Of a stretch of DNA of 13,768 bases, positions 1 through 7,507 are shown piece by piece. Position 1 is the first letter of the stretch. Each line of letters starts with the position of its first letter. The notes beneath the pieces were generated by a model. That model was not told where the DNA came from. It saw only the letters and a program-made list of their open reading frames with translations, and ran no database searches. This DNA is from JALSJK01 sp964530345 (lineage in GTDB: Bacteria; Pseudomonadota; Gammaproteobacteria; Methylococcales; Methylomonadaceae). The stretch is taken from assembly GCA_964530345.1 (NCBI GenBank), contig CAZGYJ010000078.1:1-13768 (forward strand), written 5' to 3'. Position numbers and translations under genes: made by a program.

Positions 1-57
1 AAAAATACCGCTGCAATCGGAGGTAATGTGATGTTAATGACGCAGGATTTATCTTAA
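1..57 (+). CDS. C-terminal tail of an unidentified upstream gene (5' partial)
   Basis: Frame 1 is open from the first base to a TAA at 55-57, giving an 18-residue tail that ends GGNVMLMTQDLS. The stop sits 15 bp before the next ATG, with the next gene's AG-rich ribosome binding site in between. This spacing is typical of an operon. The fragment is too short to name a family, and a chance open frame of this length is quite possible. I report it because of its position. Confidence 0.4.
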   Translation, partial: KNTAAIGGNVMLMTQDLS

Positions 58-72
58 AAGAGGTGGTCAAGA

Positions 73-474
73 ATGAAAACAATCATTTTTTTAAAATCAA
101 AAACATTGTTTGTTGTGGTCGCGATTGGGCTAATGGCTTCGGTGTCGGGCGCTTATGCTTATGGTGGTGGCGGTAGCAGTAAGACGACTTGTAAAAAACC
201 AGGGTTTTCAGAGTTTAATCCGCCGCATTTAGCGAAAGTTTCACCACAATCAGAATTTTCCCTGCTGGTGACTGGAAAAGTGCAACCGGGAAGCATTCAT
301 GTTACCGTAAAAAAACAAGCCGTTGATGTGGATGTCAAAAAACAGGGTGGCAAGATTCTGGTGACTGGCAAACTACCAGACTCCCTTCAAAAAACATACG
401 CAAGAATCAATGTAAGCGCAAAAACCACCCAAAATTGTAAGGGTTCAGATGGTTGGCTGGTGCAGGTGGAGTAG
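73..474 (+). CDS. Small exported protein with two cysteines, function unknown
   Basis: A 133-aa protein with a clear Sec signal peptide: Lys residues at 2, 8 and 10, a hydrophobic core at about 11-24, and a likely cleavage site after AYA (residue 29). The mature part opens with a Gly/Ser stretch, then C40, and has a second cysteine at C122. One intramolecular disulfide in the periplasm or outside the cell is therefore plausible. The middle (about 45-118) is rich in alternating Val, Lys and Thr with Pro and Gly turns, as in a small beta-sandwich. I do not recognise the family. The ATG is preceded by AAGAGGTGG at a usable distance. The gene probably follows the fragment at 1-57 in one transcript, and it ends 2 bp from the 3' end of the convergent lpxA. 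Confidence 0.75.
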   Translation: MKTIIFLKSKTLFVVVAIGLMASVSGAYAYGGGGSSKTTCKKPGFSEFNPPHLAKVSPQSEFSLLVTGKVQPGSIHVTVKKQAVDVDVKKQGGKILVTGKLPDSLQKTYARINVSAKTTQNCKGSDGWLVQVE

Positions 475-476
475 AT

Positions 477-1247
477 CTAATCAAGCTCTTTAAAGCCATG
501 TAAGCCACGTTTGGATTTGGTTGCCAGCCAGTCTTTCAAGTATTTGAGTTCCTCAGTTTCTGATAAATCTTCGAGACTGGCTTTCTTTTTTAAAAGCCTA
601 AAGGCATCTGCCAGTACTTTATATCGTTCACCGGTAATTCCAGCGCGCCTCAAACCAATCGTATTTAACTTGTAGTGTTTTGCAGGCCGACCGCCAATCA
701 AGGTGAACGGGATAACATCCATATTTAACCCGGTTGTTCCCTGGACGATGACATAGGAGCCGATTCGGCAAAACTGGTGGGCGACCACATTGCCGCCCAT
801 AAAAACCTTGTCGCCAACTTCAACAAAGCCACCAATGGCAACATTATTTGCAAAAATTGTGTTGTTTCCAATCTTGCAATCGTGAGCAACATGGCTGTTG
901 TTCATAAAAAAACAGCCAGAGCCGATTTTTGTGGCGGCATGTTCGGTAGCGGAACGATGTGCAGTAAAACCTTCCCTGAAAACATTGTCATTACCAATTT
1001 CCAGCCAGGAAACGGTTTCAGCTTTAAAGCCAGTGTCTTGAGGTAAATCGCCCAGAACCACATGAGGATGAACAATATTGCCACGCCCCATTTTTACAAA
1101 GCTTTGAATAACCGCATGAGAGCCAAGCTGACAGTCATCCCCAATATCAACATTTTCTTCAATCACTACAAATGGTCCGATAGTTACGTTTTCTCCAAGT
1201 AAAGCGCTATCGGCAATACAGGCAGTTGGGTGAATCTTGTTGGGCAT
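477..1247 (-). CDS. lpxA: Acyl-ACP--UDP-N-acetylglucosamine O-acyltransferase (LpxA), stand-alone copy
   Basis: LpxA catalyses the first step of lipid A synthesis, moving a 3-hydroxyacyl chain from acyl carrier protein to UDP-GlcNAc in the cytoplasm. The 256-aa protein (E. coli has 262) shows left-handed beta-helix hexapeptide repeats over about residues 5-190, then a helical C-terminus. Key residues are in place: catalytic H122 in HVAHDC (E. coli H125), K75 and H97 (E. coli K76, H99), and the HQFC motif. A Gly occupies the acyl-length ruler position (E. coli G173), which by analogy suggests a long acyl chain. I chose ATG at 1247: GAGG lies about 10 bases upstream, within the end of xerD. An in-frame TTG at 1253 directly after the xerD stop is the alternative. 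The usual partners lpxD, fabZ and lpxB are absent here, so this may be a second copy. It is likely co-transcribed with xerD. Confidence 0.9.
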   Translation of the reverse strand: MPNKIHPTACIADSALLGENVTIGPFVVIEENVDIGDDCQLGSHAVIQSFVKMGRGNIVHPHVVLGDLPQDTGFKAETVSWLEIGNDNVFREGFTAHRSATEHAATKIGSGCFFMNNSHVAHDCKIGNNTIFANNVAIGGFVEVGDKVFMGGNVVAHQFCRIGSYVIVQGTTGLNMDVIPFTLIGGRPAKHYKLNTIGLRRAGITGERYKVLADAFRLLKKKASLEDLSETEELKYLKDWLATKSKRGLHGFKELD

Positions 1248-1253
1248 TAGCAA

Positions 1254-2138
1254 TTATCCTCGCGGGTGAAATTTAGCATGTAGTTCTTGTAATCTGGCTT
1301 TAGCAATATGGGTATAAATCTGGGTGGTTGATAAATCACTATGTCCCAGTAGTAACTGTACAACTCGAAGGTCTGCGCCATGATTTAATAAATGTGTCGC
1401 AAAGGCATGTCTAAGAGTGTGGGGCGATAGTTCTTTATTGATCCCCGCTTTTTTCGCGCAGCGCTTAATAATATGCCAAAAAGCCTGCCGTGTCATACCC
1501 GTTGCCCGGTTTGTGACAAACAATTTATCACTTTGCCGGTCTTTAAGGATGGTTTTTCTATGAATAGCAAGATATTGTTCGAGCCAGTCCAAAGCCTCTT
1601 CACCGATGGGTACAAGTCGCTCTTTATTGCCTTTTCCCATGATTTTGACGACACCCAGGCGAAGATTAACCTGATCCTGAGTTAATCCAACCAGTTCTGA
1701 AACTCGTAATCCAGTTGCATAAAGCATTTCCAGCATAGTCCGGTCACGAAACCCAATTGCAGAACTGGTTTCTGGGGCATCAAGCAATAATTCAATATCA
1801 TGTTCAGAAAGTGAAACAGGAAGTTGTCTGCCAATATGGGGCGACTCAATCAATCCGGTAGGGTCGGTAGTTTTAATATTCTCCCGGTTCAGATAGCCAT
1901 AAAACCGCCGCAGGCTTGATAAAATACGGGCTGAAGTACGGTTGCCAACGCCATCATGGAAGCGCTTGGCTAAAAAGCCCGATATATCCCCTTCATCAAC
2001 ATCAAGCAAACTTTTATTTTTTAACCAGCGATCAAAAATTTTTAGATCGCTGCAATAGGCGCTTAATGTATTATCAGATAAGCCCCGTTCAGCCCACATA
2101 GCGTCAAGGAATTGATCAATAAGTTGTTCAGATTGCAT
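1254..2138 (-). CDS. xerD: Site-specific tyrosine recombinase XerD
   Basis: XerD works with XerC at the dif site, under FtsK control, to resolve chromosome dimers at division. The 294-aa length matches the family (E. coli 298). An N-terminal SAM-like core-binding domain covers about residues 4-88, followed by the catalytic domain. All catalytic residues are visible: R145 (ATGLRVSEL), K169 (MGKGNKER), H240 and R243 (SPHTLRHAFATHLL), H266 (LLGHSDLSTTQ) and nucleophile Y275. The C-terminus ending HAKFHPRG is the typical XerD tail. This strong resemblance separates it from XerC and from phage or integron integrases. It is divergent from the REC-EAL gene across 185 bp, and lpxA begins just after its stop, so the two probably share an mRNA. 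No mobile-element borders are visible around it, consistent with a housekeeping role. Confidence 0.95.
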   Translation of the reverse strand: MQSEQLIDQFLDAMWAERGLSDNTLSAYCSDLKIFDRWLKNKSLLDVDEGDISGFLAKRFHDGVGNRTSARILSSLRRFYGYLNRENIKTTDPTGLIESPHIGRQLPVSLSEHDIELLLDAPETSSAIGFRDRTMLEMLYATGLRVSELVGLTQDQVNLRLGVVKIMGKGNKERLVPIGEEALDWLEQYLAIHRKTILKDRQSDKLFVTNRATGMTRQAFWHIIKRCAKKAGINKELSPHTLRHAFATHLLNHGADLRVVQLLLGHSDLSTTQIYTHIAKARLQELHAKFHPRG

Positions 2139-2323
2139 GGTGGATAAAGTACTCTAAATTTTGACGTAAGGGAACAATTGGTGTAGACAGATAAGCGGCA
2201 ACTATATTAATATTAGCTTAAGATCCCATGCTGACCCTGGTCCGTATCTATATTTGAATTACCTTCATTTAAATCTTTATCTTAAAGGGGTGGGAGTTTT
2301 TTACCAAAAAAAGAGATGAGCGT
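2139..2323. promoter_or_regulatory. Divergent intergenic region between xerD and the REC-EAL gene
   Basis: These 185 bp separate the 5' ends of two divergent genes and so must hold both promoters unless transcription enters from outside. The region is AT-rich and has TTGACG at 2161 and TATATT at 2203, but no -35/-10 pair with good sequence and 16-18 bp spacing on either strand. The plus-strand gene is preceded by a purine-rich AAGAGATGAG that can serve as ribosome binding site. I therefore assign no specific promoter. Confidence 0.4.
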
Positions 2324-3499
2324 ATGAGCTCAAAACCAAAATTATATATTCTTGATGATGATGCGCAGTATGCGGGATTATTGGTCGAAGTCGCGGCCAA
2401 ATCTGGCTGGTCAGTTACTGCTGAACAAAATGCCGCAACTTTTCTTTCCCTTGATTTAACAGAAAACTTTATCCTAGTTCTGGATCTTCATATGCCCGAT
2501 ATTGATGGTATTGAAGTAATCCGAGCGCTTGCTGACAAAAAGGCCAATTTCTTATTAATCTTAATTAGCGGCTTTGATGAGCGCGTATTACATTCTGCCC
2601 AGCAATTAGCAGAAGCTCATAAAATTAGGGTGTTAGCCAGTATGGTGAAGCCAATTAATATACAGCGGTTTACTGATATTCTTGAAAATATCATAATGGG
2701 AGCCGAGCCTTTCAGTGAAAATATATTAGCGGCTACTCCTTCAGTGACGGCCGAAGAATTGCAACTGGCAATCCGGCAACATCAATTGGTCCTATATTAC
2801 CAACCGCAGCTAGATATGAAAACCGGTGATTTACTGGGAGTTGAAGCGTTGGTTCGTTGGCAGCATCCAGAATTGGGATTGATTTTTCCGGGCCAGTTTA
2901 TTGCTTTGGCGGAGAAAAGTGATCTGATCGGGGAATTGACTGAAGAGATTATCAATATAGCGGTTGCTCAAAGCCAACAATGGCAGGCCAACGGTTTTAG
3001 TACCGTGATTTCGGTGAATGTTTCTGCAGACAATATTACTAGTTTGAGCCTGCCAGAGCAGCTTATTTCATTAACCAACAAGCATGAAATTGCACCTGAA
3101 TCATTTGCACTGGAAATTACTGAAACTTCAGTCATGGAAAAGCTAACTTCATCGCTGGATGTTCTTAATAGACTGAGAATGAAGGGTTTTTCTTTGTCGA
3201 TTGATGATTTCGGTACTGGGTATTCTTCATTGACCCATTTATACCAGGCCCCTTTCAAAGTACTGAAGATTGACCAAAAATTCGTGATGTCCATGCTAAA
3301 GGATAAAGAAGCAATGGTAATTGTAGAAGTATGCATTATGTTAGGAAAAAAAATGGGCATGAAATTGGTTGCAGAAGGGGTGGAAACTCAAGGAGTCTGG
3401 GATAAATTAAGCGCAATCGGCTGTGACGTTGCCCAAGGTTATTTTATCGCTAAACCCATGCCAGAAGATAGGTTAATTCAATGGGCAAGAAATCAATAA
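2324..3499 (+). CDS. Response regulator with EAL domain (cyclic-di-GMP phosphodiesterase)
   Basis: A 391-aa cytoplasmic protein. Residues 6-122 form a receiver domain with acidic pocket D11-D13, phospho-acceptor D54 (LVLDLHMPD), S82 and K109. Residues about 143-390 form an EAL domain that should hydrolyse cyclic-di-GMP. Its catalytic set looks intact: E174-A-L176, N232, E264, D294-D295 (in DDFGTGYSS), K315, E351 (EGVE) and Q371 (QGY). No degenerate GGDEF domain is present, so the predicted activity is degradation only, switched by phosphorylation of D54. The ATG at 2324 has an AAGAGATGAG leader. The stop codon touches an assembly gap; after it, on the same strand, come a binding lipoprotein and a hybrid kinase, a likely source of phosphoryl groups. 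That partnership is inferred from position. Confidence 0.93.
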   Translation: MSSKPKLYILDDDAQYAGLLVEVAAKSGWSVTAEQNAATFLSLDLTENFILVLDLHMPDIDGIEVIRALADKKANFLLILISGFDERVLHSAQQLAEAHKIRVLASMVKPINIQRFTDILENIIMGAEPFSENILAATPSVTAEELQLAIRQHQLVLYYQPQLDMKTGDLLGVEALVRWQHPELGLIFPGQFIALAEKSDLIGELTEEIINIAVAQSQQWQANGFSTVISVNVSADNITSLSLPEQLISLTNKHEIAPESFALEITETSVMEKLTSSLDVLNRLRMKGFSLSIDDFGTGYSSLTHLYQAPFKVLKIDQKFVMSMLKDKEAMVIVEVCIMLGKKMGMKLVAEGVETQGVWDKLSAIGCDVAQGYFIAKPMPEDRLIQWARNQ

Positions 3500-3599
3500 N
3501 NNNNNNNNNNNNNNNNNNNNNNNNNNNNNNNNNNNNNNNNNNNNNNNNNNNNNNNNNNNNNNNNNNNNNNNNNNNNNNNNNNNNNNNNNNNNNNNNNNN
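3500..3599. other. Assembly gap (100 N)
   Basis: Exactly 100 N, the usual placeholder for a gap of unknown length. The left flank is the stop codon of the REC-EAL gene. The right flank is already inside the signal peptide of the next gene, so the hidden sequence must hold at least that gene's start codon and ribosome binding site. I see no sequence shared by the two flanks. Confidence 0.99.
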
Positions 3600-3601
3600 A
3601 G

Positions 3602-4564
3602 CTAAGCAAATTATTACTGATTATCTTTCAAATATTCATTCTTGTTGCCTGTGATTCATCTGATCAAATTCCTACTCAGCAGGTTGACAGTCAAGACCGA
3701 TTGACTGATTCAGAGCTTTTCCAATTCCAGCTACGCAAATTACAGGTTCCAAAAAATAACAGTTACACGTTTGGTTTTGACTTTAGAGCGAGTCCACAAG
3801 AGGATGCAGCACAATATTTGTCATTTTTAAGGTATCTAGAAAACGCCACGGGTTATCATTTCAAACTTCATTTCACAGCAAAGAACAGTTCCACTGTTGA
3901 TGAACTGGGTGATAATAAAATCCAATTTGCAGCTATGGGCAGTTTTGGATATTTAAAAGCCCAGTCAAAATATGCTGTCGTGATGCTGGCCAGAGGGTTG
4001 AATCAACAAAACAAGGCTGAATACCGGTCTGCCTTTATTGTTAATCCTGATAGTACAATTCAAACTCTCCAAGACATAAAAGGCAAAAAAATGGCCTTTG
4101 GTAGTTCTGATTCAACCCAGGGTTATCTTATTCCAAGGATTACTCTGATGGAAAATGGCATATCTTTGCAAGATTTGCAATCCTTCGGCTTTACTGGTTC
4201 TCATCAACGCTGTGCAGAAGCGATAGTTGATGGGCAATATGATGTTTGTGGCATGCAAGATACGCTGGCTAAAATTCTTGCTAAACAAGGGATGGTAAGA
4301 ATTATTCAATTTTCAGCTTATTATCCATCCAGTGGAATTGTCGCCAATGATTCGATTCCACAGAACGTTATCCAAAAAGTAAAACAGGCGTTATTAGATT
4401 TCGACCCTGAGGGAAAGCATCGACATTATTTATATCATTGGCAAAGAACTGAAATGCCCAAAGGATTTACACGCTCAAATGAAAGCGATTATACAAAGTT
4501 GCGTCAATGGGTAAAGCAATTCGGTTTGTTTCAAGGGAGTCAAATTCAGGGGTCATATCAATGA
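3602..4564 (+). CDS. PhnD-like periplasmic binding lipoprotein (5' end in gap)
   Basis: The frame is open from the gap edge. Its first residues, LSKLLLIIFQIFILVAC, form a lipoprotein signal with lipobox LVAC and the lipidated Cys at codon 3650-3652. The true start is therefore only a few codons inside the gap; the in-frame TTG at 3701 would lose this signal. The mature part of about 300 aa has the bilobal pattern of the phosphate/phosphite/phosphonate binding family (Phosphonate-bd, PhnD-like). Markers are the opening strand YTFGF, IQFAAMGSFGYLKA, the hinge motif FGSSDSTQGYLIPR, and a late VKQALLDFDPEG segment. No transporter permease or ATPase lies nearby. The gene is fused by an ATGA overlap to a membrane histidine kinase, so it most likely presents a ligand to that kinase. 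The ligand cannot be read from the sequence and need not contain phosphorus. Confidence 0.88.
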   Translation, partial: LSKLLLIIFQIFILVACDSSDQIPTQQVDSQDRLTDSELFQFQLRKLQVPKNNSYTFGFDFRASPQEDAAQYLSFLRYLENATGYHFKLHFTAKNSSTVDELGDNKIQFAAMGSFGYLKAQSKYAVVMLARGLNQQNKAEYRSAFIVNPDSTIQTLQDIKGKKMAFGSSDSTQGYLIPRITLMENGISLQDLQSFGFTGSHQRCAEAIVDGQYDVCGMQDTLAKILAKQGMVRIIQFSAYYPSSGIVANDSIPQNVIQKVKQALLDFDPEGKHRHYLYHWQRTEMPKGFTRSNESDYTKLRQWVKQFGLFQGSQIQGSYQ

Positions 4565-7308
4565 GTCTGATCTGGCGAATATTATTTTTGATTTTGATGA
4601 TAACGGTAACAACCACGCTGGCAAATTTTGTATTGATGCAATACCAACAAGAAAGATTGCATTATGATTCTGAAAAAATGCTCGCTCATACTGTTGTGCA
4701 ATCGCTACGTGATACCTTGGTGCAAGATGTCATTGATGGCAATAAATTACGTGTTACCGATATGTTGAAAAATATTGCCAGCCATCAGAATCCTATTAAA
4801 TATCTTTATGTTACTGGAACTGACAATCGTATTTTCGCTCATTCCTTTGAAGATGGATTTCCCCGTTATTTGATTGATAAAGAAAAACCTAAAATTGAGC
4901 CGCAAGGTATTCATTTAGTGAAAAAATATCAAACACAGCACGATCTGATTTTTGAATATGGTGAGGTTTTGATTCCAGGATTAGATTTTGTTTTGTATAT
5001 CGGGATCAATCAGTCGAAAATTTCTGAACAACTGGCTGCAAATAAACATGCCATCATTTTGGCGGGACTTGGAATCACCTTTGTAGCATTATTGATTGCT
5101 TATTTATGGGGTCAACAAGTTGTCAAGCCATTGTCATTACTAGCAAATAAAGTTAAAAAATTTGGGAGAGGAGAAATCGTTGATTTTACCGAACTTGAAC
5201 AGGCTGACCCAGAAATTCGTCAACTGGCAACAGTTTTTCAGTCGGCAATGGATGAACGGCAACAATCGATCAATACTTTGCGAGAACGGGAACAATATCT
5301 TGCTATAACATTAAATAGTATTGGTGATGCGGTGATTACAACTGATACTAATGGCAATGTGACGCACTTGAATCCAATTGCTGAGCAGCTTACCGGGTGG
5401 ACAGAAAAAGAGGCAAAGGGTCTATCGATTAAAACCATTTTTCCTATTATAGATGCCAGTTCCCGCCAGCCCATTGAAAATCCAATCGACAAGATTATAG
5501 AAACTGGAGAAATTGTTTATCTGAGTAACCATACGACTTTAATTCGAAGAGATGGTGCGGAATATCAAATTGCCGATTCAGCTGCACCTATTCGGGATAA
5601 AGACAATAATATTAGAGGCATGGTATTGGTCTTCAATGATGTTACCGAAAAGTATCAGCTTAGACTGGATATTAATAAGCAACTTGAGCGTTTTAAGGAG
5701 TTGTCAAATCTGGCATTAACGCTTGTGGGTGAGCCGCATGAAGTATTCAATAATATCGCAGCATTAATTGCCAGATTACTCGAAGTTAAGGTGGTTTGTT
5801 TATCTGAAATACGGGGAGACGAGTTATATTTTCTTAGCAAATATGTTGATGGCGAAATTAATAATGAAGCTGGGAAGTGTGATCTATCAATTACGCCTTG
5901 TGCCAGTGTGGAGAATGATCGAGAAATTCGAGTTTATCATCGTGTCGCTGAATTATTTCCGAAGGCTTCTTTTATAAAGGAACATAATGCTTTTTCCTAT
6001 TGTGGTTTTCCGGCGCTAGATAGTTATGGCAAGGTGATTGCGGTGGCTTGTGTCTTGGATGATAAACCCCATGAGTTCAGTGAAAGCGATCAAGATTTAT
6101 TACGAATTTTTGGACAGCGTATTGGGTTGGAACTTGAGCGTGTCAGAGATCAAAAGCAATTAAAAAAACAGCAAGAGCAGCTCCGCCACAGTCAGAAAAT
6201 GGATGCTCTGGGACAATTGACGGGTGGAATAGCTCATGATTTTAATAATATGCTGGGCGTAATTATGGGCTATGCCAATTTATTGGAAGAAGCTTTGATT
6301 GGGAAGCCAAAATTTGTTCATTATGCCCAGCAAATACAATATGCTGGGCATCGTGGAACATTGTTGACAAAAAAATTACTGTCTTTCGCACGACAAGATG
6401 TCTATCAAGCAGAGGTTATAAATATTAATAACGTGTTGCTCGAAGAACAGCACATGTTGGAAAAAACTTTGACCTCACGAATAAAATTGGTTTTGGATTT
6501 GGCCGATGAACTGTGGTCGACTTTGTTAGATAGTGGAGAGCTGGAAGATGCTATTTTAAATATGTGCATCAATGCTATGCATGCGCTGGAAGGACAAGGG
6601 CAGATAATGATTCAGACGAAAAATATTCATGTAAGCCAGCAGGGTACTGCAAAAATTGCTTTAGAAACGGGTGATTATGTTTTGTTAAGTATTAAGGATA
6701 CAGGGGCAGGAATGGACGAAATGACAGTGCAAAGAATGTTTGAGCCTTTTTTTTCAACTAAGGGCAGTAAGGGGACTGGTTTGGGGTTGAGCCAGGTATA
6801 TGGCTTTGTCGAACGTAGTGGTGGAAAAATTTTCGTTGATTCGCATATCGGGCAGGGTACTAAATTAGAGTTATATTTTCCCCGATATATTAAAGCGAGT
6901 ACCAAGAAAAAAACCTTAAAAGCAAAAAGTACAATTGATTTTAAAGGCAATGAAACTATTCTGGTCGTTGATGACGAAACAGCATTGTTAAAATTAACAG
7001 CAGAAATACTAAGTATGCAGGGTTATGAAGTTATTTGTGCAGGAAATGCAAAACAAGCGTTAATGATGCTTGAGAACGAGACCATAGATTTGCTTTTAAG
7101 CGATGTTATTATGCCCGACATGAGTGGTTACCAGTTGGCTGCGATTGTACAAAAACAATATCCTGGAGTAAAAATTTTGCTGGCCAGTGGTTTTACCGAT
7201 GATCATTCTGTTGATTTAAATGATGACAAGTTGCATCAAAATATTCTGTATAAACCTTATGATTCTCGGGTGTTACTTGAGAGAATACGAAAATTATTCG
7301 ATGAATAA
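4561..7308 (+). CDS. Hybrid sensor histidine kinase (HAMP-PAS-GAF-HisKA-HATPase-REC)
   Basis: A 915-aa inner-membrane kinase. TM1 spans about residues 5-25, a periplasmic domain about 26-162, and TM2 about 163-184. HAMP (about 185-238), PAS (about 245-365), GAF-like (about 385-528) and HisKA follow, with H559 in GGIAHDFNN. The ATPase has an N-box at E662-N671, G1 DTGAGMD at 713, FEPFF at 728 and GTGLGLS at 738. A C-terminal receiver has D804-D805, phospho-acceptor D848 and K898. The receiver implies a phosphorelay; no Hpt domain is visible in the window. The ATG at 4561 overlaps the lipoprotein TGA and has AGGGG 8 bases upstream. An in-frame ATG at 4507 would add 18 hydrophilic residues and is less likely. 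The preceding binding lipoprotein probably docks on the periplasmic domain, as in other binding-protein/kinase pairs. Confidence 0.93.
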   Translation: MSLIWRILFLILMITVTTTLANFVLMQYQQERLHYDSEKMLAHTVVQSLRDTLVQDVIDGNKLRVTDMLKNIASHQNPIKYLYVTGTDNRIFAHSFEDGFPRYLIDKEKPKIEPQGIHLVKKYQTQHDLIFEYGEVLIPGLDFVLYIGINQSKISEQLAANKHAIILAGLGITFVALLIAYLWGQQVVKPLSLLANKVKKFGRGEIVDFTELEQADPEIRQLATVFQSAMDERQQSINTLREREQYLAITLNSIGDAVITTDTNGNVTHLNPIAEQLTGWTEKEAKGLSIKTIFPIIDASSRQPIENPIDKIIETGEIVYLSNHTTLIRRDGAEYQIADSAAPIRDKDNNIRGMVLVFNDVTEKYQLRLDINKQLERFKELSNLALTLVGEPHEVFNNIAALIARLLEVKVVCLSEIRGDELYFLSKYVDGEINNEAGKCDLSITPCASVENDREIRVYHRVAELFPKASFIKEHNAFSYCGFPALDSYGKVIAVACVLDDKPHEFSESDQDLLRIFGQRIGLELERVRDQKQLKKQQEQLRHSQKMDALGQLTGGIAHDFNNMLGVIMGYANLLEEALIGKPKFVHYAQQIQYAGHRGTLLTKKLLSFARQDVYQAEVININNVLLEEQHMLEKTLTSRIKLVLDLADELWSTLLDSGELEDAILNMCINAMHALEGQGQIMIQTKNIHVSQQGTAKIALETGDYVLLSIKDTGAGMDEMTVQRMFEPFFSTKGSKGTGLGLSQVYGFVERSGGKIFVDSHIGQGTKLELYFPRYIKASTKKKTLKAKSTIDFKGNETILVVDDETALLKLTAEILSMQGYEVICAGNAKQALMMLENETIDLLLSDVIMPDMSGYQLAAIVQKQYPGVKILLASGFTDDHSVDLNDDKLHQNILYKPYDSRVLLERIRKLFDE

Positions 7309-7445
7309 TCAAAAAGTTGGAAATGAAAAAAGAGTTAAGGTGATTTGTTCAAATTTATAATTGTTAATTCCATGGATATAATTTTTGGATGACATCTAAA
7401 TGGGGGAATACCACTAAAGTCATATAAATTTGATCGACAGTACAA

Positions 7446-7474
7446 TTGTGATAGATATGGCAAGTGTATATAAT
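7446..7474 (+). promoter_or_regulatory. Sigma-70-like promoter for the PQQ-propeller gene
   Basis: The -35 TTGTGA (7446-7451, 4 of 6 consensus bases) and a perfect -10 TATAAT (7469-7474) are separated by 17 bp. Transcription would start near 7481, giving a leader of about 27 nt with AGAGAA before the ATG at 7508. This is the best promoter match I can find in the window. Confidence 0.6.
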
Positions 7475-7487
7475 CTGTGCACACTTG
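7461..7487. promoter_or_regulatory. Inverted repeat over the -10 box (possible operator)
   Basis: Perfect 7-bp arms CAAGTGT (7461-7467) and ACACTTG (7481-7487) are separated by 13 bp that contain the whole TATAAT box. The arm centres are 20 bp apart, about two helical turns, which suits a dimeric regulator. Binding here would block RNA polymerase, so repression is the natural reading. No regulator is identified. Confidence 0.4.
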
Positions 7488-7507
7488 AGTATAAATAGAG
7501 AATAATT

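Noticed and set aside
169..176. GGCGGTAG, the core of the ops element found near polysaccharide operons
   Set aside because: It lies inside the coding sequence for a Gly/Ser stretch, the downstream bases do not fit the element well, and the polysaccharide genes are far away.
454..530. Inverted repeat TGGCTGG / CCAGCCA between the convergent genes
   Set aside because: The arms are 63 bp apart, both lie in coding sequence, and there is no T run, so it is not a credible terminator.
777..1046. Open frames antisense to or out of frame with lpxA, xerD, the REC-EAL gene and the kinase
   Set aside because: They are shadows of strongly supported genes, without domains or ribosome sites of their own.
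2161..2208. TTGACG and TATATT as a promoter for the REC-EAL gene
   Set aside because: The two boxes are 36 bp apart; no in-between pairing gives 16-18 bp spacing with good boxes.
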